The position numbers were made by a program, and so were the translations under genes. This document shows positions 58,166-64,000 of a DNA stretch of 64,000 bases, piece after piece. The stretch lies in the NCBI RefSeq assembly GCF_041435495.1, contig NZ_CP108644.1, positions 5,751,501-5,815,500 of the forward strand. Reading direction: 5' to 3'. This DNA is from Streptomyces sp. NBC_01116. Its GTDB lineage: Bacteria > Actinomycetota > Actinomycetes > Streptomycetales > Streptomycetaceae. The notes beneath the pieces are model-generated. The model did not search any database. It saw only the letters and a program-made list of their open reading frames with translations, and had not been told where the DNA came from. Numbering within the stretch: the first letter of the stretch is position 1; the number at the start of each line of letters is the position of its first letter.

Positions 58166-60385
58166 GTGACAGCAGCAACGCACTCCACCCTCTTCCCGCA
58201 GGTTCCCGAGACCCCGGACGCCGTGCTCGACGGGCTCGACCCCGAGCAGCGCGAGGTGGCCCTGGCCCTGCACGGACCGGTGTGCGTGCTGGCCGGAGCC
58301 GGTACGGGCAAGACCCGCGCGATCACCCACCGCATCGCGTACGGGGTGCGGGCGGGCATCGTCCAGCCGGCCACCGTGCTCGCCGTCACCTTCACCAACC
58401 GGGCCGCCGGAGAGATGCGCGGCCGCCTGCGACAGCTCGGCGCGACCGGCGTCCAGGCACGGACCTTCCACTCCGCCGCCCTCCGACAACTTCAGTACTT
58501 CTGGCCGAAAGCAGTCGGTGGCGAGCTGCCCCGGCTGCTGGAGCGGAAGGTCCAGCTGGTCGCCGAGGCCGCCGCCCGCTGCCAGCTCCGGCTCGACCGC
58601 AACGAGCTGCGGGACGTCACCAGCGAGATCGAGTGGGCCAAGGTCACCCAGACCGTCCCCGCCGACTATCCGGCGGCGGTCGCCAAGACCCGACGCGACG
58701 CCCCCCGCGACCCGGCGGAGCTCTCCCAGATCTACTCGATGTACGAGCAGCTCAAGCGCGACCGCTCGGTGATCGACTTCGAGGACGTGCTGCTGCTCAC
58801 CGTCGGCATCCTCCAGGACCGGAGCGACATCGCCGAGCACGTCCGCGGCCAGTACCAGCACTTCGTCGTCGACGAGTACCAGGACGTGAGCCCGCTCCAG
58901 CAGCGGCTGCTCGACCTCTGGGTCGGCGACCGGGACGATCTCTGCGTCGTCGGCGACGCCAGCCAGACGATCTACTCCTTCACCGGGGCCACCCCCGACC
59001 ACCTGCTGAACTTCCGCACCCGCCACCCAGGGGCGACCGTGGTCAAGCTGGTGCGGGACTACCGCTCCACCCCCCAGGTCGTCCACCTCGCCAACGGCCT
59101 GCTGAGCCAGGCCCGCGGCAGGGCCGCCGACCACCGGCTGGAGCTGGTCTCACAGCGCGACAAGGGCCCCGAGCCCGTCTACGCGGAGTATTCCGACGAG
59201 CCCACCGAGGCCGAGGGCACCGCCCGGCGCATCCGCGATCTCATCGCCGCGGGCGTGCCGGCCGGCGAGATCGCCGTGCTCTACCGCGTCAACTCCCAGT
59301 CCGAGGTCTACGAGCAGGCCCTCGCGGACGCCGGGGTGCCCTACCAGCTGCGCGGCGCCGAGCGGTTCTTCGAGCGGGCCGAGGTCCGTGAGGCGGGCAC
59401 CGCCCTGCGCGGCGCGGCCCGCGCCGGGCGCAACGACTCCCTCCTCGACGAGGCGGAGGGGCTGCCGTCCCAGGTGCGCGCGGTCCTCTCCACCAAGGGC
59501 TGGACCAGCCGGCCGCCCGCCGGATCGGGGGCCGTGCGCGACCGCTGGGAGTCGCTGGCCGCGCTGGTGCGCCTCGCGGAGGACTTCGAGACGGCGAAAC
59601 CGGGGGCGACCCTGACCGACCTGGTCCGTGAGCTGGACGAGCGGGCGGCCGCCCAGCACGCGCCGACGGTCCAGGGGGTGACGCTGGCGTCGCTGCACTC
59701 GGCGAAGGGCCTGGAGTGGGACGCCGTGTTCCTGGTCGGCCTGACCGAGGGCATGATGCCGATCGCCTACGCCAGGACCGACGAGCAGGTCGAGGAGGAG
59801 CGGCGCCTGATGTACGTCGGGATCACCCGCGCCCGCGTCCACCTCTCCCTCTCCTGGGCGCTGTCGCGGTCGCCGGGCGGCAGGGCGAGCCGGCGGCCCA
59901 CCCGGTTCCTGAACGGTCTGCGGCCCGGCTCGGCGGCTCCGGGCGCGCGGAGCGGGGCCGGCGGAGGAGGTGGCATCGACCGGGGCACCGGCCGGGCCGC
60001 GGCGGCGAGCCGCACCTCGGCGGCCGAGCGCAGGCCCAGGAGCCCGGTGCGGTGCCGGGTCTGCGGGCGCACGCTCACCGACGCGGGCGAGATGAAGCTG
60101 ATGCGCTGCGAGGAGTGCCCCTCGGACATGGACGAGGCGCTGTACGGGCGGCTGTACGACTGGCGCGCCGCCCAGGCGGCCCTGCTGGGGCAGCCCGACT
60201 TCTGCGTGTTCACCGAGAAGACCCTCATGGCGATCGCCGAGGCGGTGCCGTCCACGGAGGGCGAGCTGGTCGTCATCGCCGGCGTCGGCAACCGGAAGTT
60301 GAGCCGCTTCGGCACCGACGTTCTGGCCATCTGCGCAGGTGAGACGGTTGATGGCGAGACCGAGGAGAGCGCCGACGGGACCTGA
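58166..60385 (+). CDS. uvrD2: UvrD2-type superfamily I helicase with tetracysteine motif and HRDC domain
   Basis: A 739-aa helicase. Walker A is LAGAGTGKTRA, Walker B DEYQDVSPLQ, followed by GDASQTIYSFTGAT and TLASLHSAKGLEWDAVF. After the motor, a C-x2-C-x14-C-x2-C motif (CRVCG ... CEEC, about 631-652) links to a C-terminal HRDC domain (about 665-730, TLMAIAEAVPSTEGEL). This order is that of mycobacterial UvrD2, a 3'-5' helicase that is essential there. GTG 58166 is used; no clear ribosome site lies upstream, and a weak -10 (CAGCAT, 58154-58159) could make it leaderless. Confidence 0.94.
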   Translation: MTAATHSTLFPQVPETPDAVLDGLDPEQREVALALHGPVCVLAGAGTGKTRAITHRIAYGVRAGIVQPATVLAVTFTNRAAGEMRGRLRQLGATGVQARTFHSAALRQLQYFWPKAVGGELPRLLERKVQLVAEAAARCQLRLDRNELRDVTSEIEWAKVTQTVPADYPAAVAKTRRDAPRDPAELSQIYSMYEQLKRDRSVIDFEDVLLLTVGILQDRSDIAEHVRGQYQHFVVDEYQDVSPLQQRLLDLWVGDRDDLCVVGDASQTIYSFTGATPDHLLNFRTRHPGATVVKLVRDYRSTPQVVHLANGLLSQARGRAADHRLELVSQRDKGPEPVYAEYSDEPTEAEGTARRIRDLIAAGVPAGEIAVLYRVNSQSEVYEQALADAGVPYQLRGAERFFERAEVREAGTALRGAARAGRNDSLLDEAEGLPSQVRAVLSTKGWTSRPPAGSGAVRDRWESLAALVRLAEDFETAKPGATLTDLVRELDERAAAQHAPTVQGVTLASLHSAKGLEWDAVFLVGLTEGMMPIAYARTDEQVEEERRLMYVGITRARVHLSLSWALSRSPGGRASRRPTRFLNGLRPGSAAPGARSGAGGGGGIDRGTGRAAAASRTSAAERRPRSPVRCRVCGRTLTDAGEMKLMRCEECPSDMDEALYGRLYDWRAAQAALLGQPDFCVFTEKTLMAIAEAVPSTEGELVVIAGVGNRKLSRFGTDVLAICAGETVDGETEESADGT

Positions 60386-60399
60386 GGAAAACTCGTCCA

Positions 60400-60438
60400 G
60401 AAAATAGTTTGCGCCCGCCCCAGTCGTCACCATAGGTT
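60400..60438 (+). promoter_or_regulatory. Candidate WblC/WhiB7-type promoter of the wblC transcript
   Basis: TTGCGC (60409-60414), 18 bases, TAGGTT (60433-60438). An A/T-rich stretch (CAGAAAATAG) lies immediately upstream of the -35, the feature that WhiB7 contacts through its AT-hook. This suggests autoregulation. The start would be about 60445, giving a leader of about 610 nt. Confidence 0.6.
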
Positions 60439-60552
60439 CTTAACCACGGGAACAGCGACTTCTCTGAAGCCCTGATTCCGTGCTGTACTTATCCGAATAC
60501 GCAGGACCGGCTCCGGCCGGTCCCCCTGAGACGCCGAGAGGAGGCGATTGAA

Positions 60553-60882
60553 GTGATCAGCATCATCGAAACCCAGAAAATGACCGATCTCTCGGTCGTC
60601 TCCGCCTGCTCGCTCGGCCTCACCCGCTCCTCGGTTGCCTCGCTTCGCGCCACCGGTCTGTCCGGCATCTCTGCCGTCCGTCCGCTGTCCCTGGTGAGCC
60701 TCCCCGTGACGCGGGAGCGTAATGAGCGACCGATCGAGGCACCGGCAGCAGCAGTAGCGAAGGCAGCACAGGCTCACGCCTATGCCTTTGCGGCAGCCGG
60801 TGCCGGAGCCGAGAAGCAGACGCAGCAGCACCACATGATGTGGGCCTTCCGTGGGCCTGAACCCTGGAGTGATCCAGCCTGA
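60553..60882 (+). CDS. Upstream ORF in the wblC/whiB7 leader (109 codons)
   Basis: GTG 60553 has an excellent GAGGAGG site 9 bases upstream. The peptide begins MISIIETQKMTDLSVVSACS, is rich in Ser, Leu, Ala and Arg, and ends WAFRGPEPWSDPA. It has no recognisable domain. Its stop codon is part of a small hairpin (60877-60895) just before the attenuator. In mycobacteria and streptomycetes, ribosome stalling in such an ORF lets transcription read through to whiB7. It is therefore best seen as a sensor of translation inhibition rather than a functional protein. Confidence 0.75.
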   Translation: MISIIETQKMTDLSVVSACSLGLTRSSVASLRATGLSGISAVRPLSLVSLPVTRERNERPIEAPAAAVAKAAQAHAYAFAAAGAGAEKQTQQHHMMWAFRGPEPWSDPA

Positions 60883-60905
60883 TCCAGCATCAGGCCGGCG
60901 CCTTC

Positions 60906-60948
60906 AGGGCCGCGGAACCCCACTCGGGATCCGCGGCCCTTTTGTTTT
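60906..60948 (+). terminator. Intrinsic attenuator upstream of wblC
   Basis: GGGCCGCGG (60907-60915) pairs with CCGCGGCCC (60931-60939); the inner CCC/GGG also pairs. TTTTGTTTT (60940-60948) follows. Such a clean U-tract is rare in this genome. Upstream, GGGCCTGAA (60854-60862) is complementary at 8 of 9 positions to 60903-60911, so an antiterminator could compete with the terminator arm. Confidence 0.85.
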
Positions 60949-61058
60949 GCCCGAACGGACGGGATGGAACGAAGGAGCCTCGGGACTAGCAGGACCTGGT
61001 ACCAGCAGCCGCCAACCGGCCAACAGGCCGGCACGACCAGACGAGGACACCACCCACC

Positions 61059-61427
61059 GTGCACATCGAAACGCACGCCCCGTCAGTACCGCTTTCCACC
61101 CCGATCTCGCCGCCCGGCTCCACGGAGGACTCCGCCTTGACCCCGCTCACCACGCTCACCGCGCTCGACGACGCCATCGAGAACCTCGGCGTACCCGTCC
61201 CGTGCCGTTCCTACGACCCGGAGGTCTTCTTCGCCGAGTCGCCCGCCGACGTCGAGTACGCCAAGTCCCTCTGTCGCACCTGCCCGCTCGTCGAGGCCTG
61301 CCTCGCCGGGGCGAAGGACCGCCGCGAGCCGTGGGGTGTCTGGGGCGGCGAGCTCTTCGTCCAGGGTGTCGTCGTGGCCCGCAAGCGTCCGCGTGGCCGT
61401 CCGCGCAAGAACCCGGTCGCAGCGTGA
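61059..61427 (+). CDS. wblC: WhiB-family regulator WblC/WhiB7
   Basis: A 122-aa Fe-S transcription factor. Cys49, Cys72, Cys75 and Cys81 bind a 4Fe-4S cluster (CRTCPLVEAC). The turn is GVWGG. The AT-hook RGRPRKN near the C-terminus is diagnostic for WhiB7/WblC. It binds the primary sigma factor and activates intrinsic antibiotic-resistance genes in response to ribosome-targeting drugs. GTG 61059 has ACGAGGAC upstream. Expression is probably controlled by autoactivation and by the attenuator 110 bases upstream. Confidence 0.95.
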   Translation: MHIETHAPSVPLSTPISPPGSTEDSALTPLTTLTALDDAIENLGVPVPCRSYDPEVFFAESPADVEYAKSLCRTCPLVEACLAGAKDRREPWGVWGGELFVQGVVVARKRPRGRPRKNPVAA

Positions 61428-61519
61428 CCGCGACCTGTGGGGTCCCCGCCCCCACACGCAGGCTCCGCCTCGGAACGATCGACCGTCCCCAGACCCATGA
61501 CCCCCGGAATCAGGCACCG

Positions 61520-61783
61520 ATGATCACCCCCACGAAGGAGCCCGTCGGCTCCGCCACCCCCGACGTCACCATCATCGGCGCGAACGACTCGCGTCAGAAC
61601 AGGACCCGCGAAATGCAACTCATCCCAGAAGCCCTGGCTCGTGCGCATATGCACGACCGCCTGCGGGAGGCCCAGGAGGACCGCCAGTCGGCCCGCCTGA
61701 TCTCCGCCCGCCGGATGCAGCGCCGAGCGGAGCGCGCCTCGCTGCGCGCCCGCCGCGCGCTGGCCATGGCGGTCATGCACTGA
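61520..61783 (+). CDS. Small basic hypothetical protein (87 aa; possibly 56 aa)
   Basis: GC3 bias is strong from ATG 61520. A second ATG at 61613 with AGGA upstream begins MQLIPEALARAHMHDRLREA. The C-terminal half is a long, very basic amphipathic helix (SARRMQRRAERASLRARRAL), likely to bind nucleic acid or ribosome. The function is unknown. It stands just after wblC and is followed by a hairpin, so it may share the wblC transcript. Confidence 0.65.
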   Translation: MITPTKEPVGSATPDVTIIGANDSRQNRTREMQLIPEALARAHMHDRLREAQEDRQSARLISARRMQRRAERASLRARRALAMAVMH

Positions 61784-61800
61784 CCGTGCACACACCACCT

Positions 61801-61838
61801 CACCGCGGGGCTGTCCGGACACGGGCGGCCCCGCGGTG
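61801..61838 (+). terminator. Hairpin terminator after the small basic protein gene
   Basis: CACCGCGGGGC (61801-61811) pairs exactly with GCCCCGCGGTG (61828-61838). The loop contains the 10-bp palindrome TGTCCGGACA. Confidence 0.65.
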
Positions 61839-61881
61839 CGTTGTACCGTCGGCCGTCCGGACACGGGGATATCGTCAGAAG

Positions 61882-62085
61882 GTGGACGAGGAGACCCATC
61901 CCCCCGGACAACCCGCCGAGCACGGCGTGGTGTGCGCCCGGTGCGGCACCGCCGCCGAAGGCGACACCGCCCCTGCTACCTGGCTCTGTTCCGTGGAGGA
62001 CGGGCGCCGCCTCCTCTTCTGCGAGGGCTGCGCCCGCCTCCACATCCGCGCGATCGAGAGCCGCCTCGACTCACTCTGGTGGTGA
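61882..62085 (+). CDS. Small zinc-ribbon-like protein (67 aa)
   Basis: A 67-residue protein with CARCG and FCEGCARLH, two C-x2-C pairs spaced to bind one zinc, plus LCSVEDGRR between. It ends SRLDSLWW. GTG 61882 is preceded by TATCGT (61870-61875) ending 6 bases upstream and no ribosome site, so it is probably leaderless. The longer frame from 61786 has no family features. The function is unknown. Confidence 0.72.
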   Translation: MDEETHPPGQPAEHGVVCARCGTAAEGDTAPATWLCSVEDGRRLLFCEGCARLHIRAIESRLDSLWW

Positions 62086-62105
62086 GCGCCACCCCTCGGC
62101 CTCCC

Positions 62106-63566
62106 TCACGCCTGGACGGGCTCCCCTTCCTGCTCGCCCTCCTCCTCGACGTACTCCGTCCCCTCCGCCTCGGCGTCCTCGGCGTCCTCCGCGAGGAACC
62201 CCGGCAGCCACGCGTCGAGCTCGTCGCGCAGCCGGACCGTCGCGCCCAACTGGCACAGCACTCCGATCGTGCTGAGCGTGACCCGGTGTATGAGGACGTA
62301 GGACGGCGGGAGATTCAGCTGCCGGCCCAGCTGATGGGCGGGGGAGCGCGGATCGGCTATCCGGGCCGCCTGTTCGCGGATCCAGCCCCGGCTGAAGGTG
62401 AACTCCTCCACCTGCGTGGGCTCGATGATCGGGAGCAGGTAGTCGAGCACGGCGTCCGGGTCCAGATCGATCGACTCCTTCACGAAGCCCTCTTCGCGCA
62501 GCAGGCCGTACACCCCCGCCGCGTCGCCCTCCAGCGTCAGCCGCAGGGAGTCGCCGATGTTCCGCGGCAGCCCGCCCGGCAGCCGGTCGACCGTGCCGAA
62601 GTCCAGCACCCCCAGCCGCCACGACCGGATCGGACCGCCGTCCTCCTCCGTGAGCTCCGCGTCCTCCGTGAGTTCCGCGTCCTCCGCAGCAGGGGGCAGC
62701 AGCCGGAAGTTTCCCGGATGCGGGTCGGCGTGCAGCAGGCCCGTGCGCGCCGGACCGGAGAAGAGGAAGCGGGCCAGCAACTGCCCCGCACGGTCCCGCT
62801 GCTCCTCCGTACCCTCCGCGATGACCTCGGAGAGCGGGATCCCGTCGATCCACTCCGTCACCAGCACCTGGTCGGACTGGTGCACCACCTGAGGGATCAC
62901 CACATCCGGGTCGCCCTCGAACTCCGCCGCGTGCTCCTGCTGCGCGCGCGCCTCCAGCTCGTAGTCCAGCTCCTCCGACACCCGGTCCCGCAGCTCCTTG
63001 ATCAGCGGCTTGATGTCCATCCCCGGAACCAGCGGGCCGAGCAGCCGGGCGAAGCGGCTGAGCTGGGAGAGGTCGGAGAGCAGGGCCTCGCCCGCGCCGG
63101 GATACTGCACCTTCACGGCGACCTCCCGGCCGTCGTGCCACACCGCCCGGTGCACCTGCCCGATCGAGGCGGCAGCCGCCGGGGTGTCCTCGAACTCCAG
63201 GAAACACTCCCGCCAGTCCTCCCCGATCCGGGTCGCGAGAACCTCGTGGACCGTGCGCGCGGGCAGCGGTGGCGCGGCCTCCTGGAGCTTGGTCAGCGCG
63301 GCCCGATAGGGGCCGGCGACCTCCTCGGGCAGAGCCGACTCGAACACGGAGAGGGCCTGGCCCAGCTTCATGGCCCCGCCCTTCAGCTCGCCCAGGGTCT
63401 TGAACAGCTGGTCCGCCGTGCGCTGCTGCACCTCACGGGCGACCAGCTCGGCCGACTTTCCGCCGATCCGCTTGCCCAGACCCCAGGTGGCACGGCCGGC
63501 GAAGCCGAGCGGAAGCGCGGCCAGCTTGGCCGTACGCGTAACCGCCTTCCGGGGAAGATCAGACAT
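62106..63566 (-). CDS. ABC1/AarF (ADCK/UbiB) family atypical kinase
   Basis: A 486-aa atypical protein-kinase-like ATPase. It has the diagnostic KLGQALS (KxGQ) motif, the Ala-rich loop AAAASIGQVHRA in place of the P-loop, VAVKVQYPG, the catalytic ADPHPGNF and DFGTVD for metal. A Glu/Asp-rich insert (AEDAELTEDAELTEED) and acidic tail are Streptomyces-type additions. The family regulates isoprenoid or lipid metabolism. Next to whiB7 (Rv3197 in M. tuberculosis) it has been linked to antibiotic tolerance. GGAGGGG lies 4-5 bases before ATG 63566. Confidence 0.9.
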   Translation of the reverse strand: MSDLPRKAVTRTAKLAALPLGFAGRATWGLGKRIGGKSAELVAREVQQRTADQLFKTLGELKGGAMKLGQALSVFESALPEEVAGPYRAALTKLQEAAPPLPARTVHEVLATRIGEDWRECFLEFEDTPAAAASIGQVHRAVWHDGREVAVKVQYPGAGEALLSDLSQLSRFARLLGPLVPGMDIKPLIKELRDRVSEELDYELEARAQQEHAAEFEGDPDVVIPQVVHQSDQVLVTEWIDGIPLSEVIAEGTEEQRDRAGQLLARFLFSGPARTGLLHADPHPGNFRLLPPAAEDAELTEDAELTEEDGGPIRSWRLGVLDFGTVDRLPGGLPRNIGDSLRLTLEGDAAGVYGLLREEGFVKESIDLDPDAVLDYLLPIIEPTQVEEFTFSRGWIREQAARIADPRSPAHQLGRQLNLPPSYVLIHRVTLSTIGVLCQLGATVRLRDELDAWLPGFLAEDAEDAEAEGTEYVEEEGEQEGEPVQA

Positions 63567-63631
63567 GTGCCCCTCCAGTTCCCAGACTGCCGTGCCGCTC
63601 GTGCCTCCGGGATCTCTCCGGCGAACGGCGG

Positions 63632-64000
63632 TCACCCCGCCATTGTGTCCTGCGCCGGAAGACCACCGGAGGCCCGTTCCCTCATAGCGCTCCCGGCCGC
63701 CCCGCAGGAGCAGTCCGCATGGGGGCCGATCGGCTCGGAACGCCAGTCCAGCAGGGGCAGAGCCGCCTCCCAGCGGGCTCCGGTACTGGCAGGGAGGTCC
63801 CCGTCCAGAAACGCGAGGGCATGTGCCGCCGCGAGACCGGCGACCGCCGTCGCGAGCCCCAGATCGCAGGCGGGCACCGCTCCCCGCCGCCCGGATCGCC
63901 ACTGCGCCAGCATCCGTGGCCACTGGGGGTCCCGGTCCGCACGGTGCAGCTCCAGGCACCCGGCGCAGCCCGTGCCCCCGGGCAGGACGAGGGGCCCGAC
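63632..64000 (-). CDS. ThiF/MoeB-type adenylyltransferase family protein (C-terminal part)
   Basis: The last 122 codons of a gene whose start lies beyond the window. VGPLVLPGGTGCAGCLELHR and DCSCGAAGSA give the C-x2-C ... C-x-C zinc site that closes ThiF-family E1-like domains. The middle part is helical (LATAVAGLAAAHALAFLDG). It is next to the ABC1 kinase as Rv3196 is to Rv3197. The nucleotide-binding half is not visible, so activity cannot be judged. Confidence 0.78.
   Translation of the reverse strand, partial: VGPLVLPGGTGCAGCLELHRADRDPQWPRMLAQWRSGRRGAVPACDLGLATAVAGLAAAHALAFLDGDLPASTGARWEAALPLLDWRSEPIGPHADCSCGAAGSAMRERASGGLPAQDTMAG

Noticed and set aside
1..64000. tRNA, rRNA, insertion sequences, prophage genes, plasmid or chromosomal origins
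   Set aside because: I looked for tRNA cloverleaf ends, transposase/integrase motifs, terminal inverted repeats and DnaA-box clusters and found none I could support.

Overview
The window is about 72% GC with very strong third-position GC bias, GTG/TTG starts, WhiB- and Nudix-type actinobacterial genes, and gene order that matches Streptomyces. It is chromosomal core sequence from a Streptomyces or close relative. I see no tRNA, rRNA, insertion sequence, phage gene or CRISPR array. From memory of the Mycobacterium tuberculosis map, two conserved blocks are recognisable: Rv1220c-Rv1239c-like (O-methyltransferase, SigE-type ECF sigma, anti-sigma, HtrA, TatB, Mrp, MgtE-N/CBS protein, CorA) at 1-13 kb, and Rv3196-Rv3212-like (DEAD helicase, ferritin-like protein, DUF3107, TetR, DUF3152, MoeZ, alkyltransferase-like protein, AdnA, AdnB, NudC, mycoredoxin, UvrD2, WhiB7, ABC1 kinase, ThiF) at 20-64 kb. 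Layout: 1-8 kb is an envelope-stress unit, with a sigma factor preceded by its own type of ECF promoter and followed by a zinc anti-sigma, the HtrA protease and TatB. 7-15 kb has the Fe-S carrier Mrp, two Mg-related membrane proteins, a lipoprotein, CorA and an MFS exporter whose promoter carries an iron box. 15-20 kb has a PHP phosphoesterase, MarC, an NYN nuclease and, divergent from it, a conserved 50-aa ORF with a structured leader. 20-28 kb has a DEAD helicase that appears to start at CTG, a ferritin-like protein and a predicted DUF3152 metallopeptidase. 28-34 kb is a family 5 peptide ABC importer. 34-39.3 kb is a four-gene cluster (PelF/DUF3492-type glycosyltransferase, multi-pass membrane protein, NAD-dependent epimerase, Spherulin-4/GH135-type protein) that combines the same enzyme types as Pel and fungal galactosaminogalactan biosynthesis. 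39.4-47 kb has MoeZ, two tandem secreted TAP-like hydrolases and a large flippase-like protein fused to a degenerate kinase fold. 47-60 kb is a DNA-repair/redox island (alkyltransferase-like protein, AdnA, AdnB, M20 dipeptidase, NudC, mycoredoxin, UvrD2). 60-64 kb is the wblC/whiB7 antibiotic-response locus with an upstream ORF and intrinsic attenuator, small proteins, an ABC1 kinase and the end of a ThiF-type gene. The most interesting items are the Pel/GAG-like cluster, including its 9-bp in-frame tandem repeat and coupled 19-aa leader ORF; the leader with a TTG mini-ORF and two perfect hairpins before the 50-aa gene; the wblC attenuator; the iron-box MFS promoter; three 18-bp CACGTG iterons before adnA; a CTG-start helicase; a flippase/pseudokinase fusion; and a recurring leaderless-promoter arrangement.
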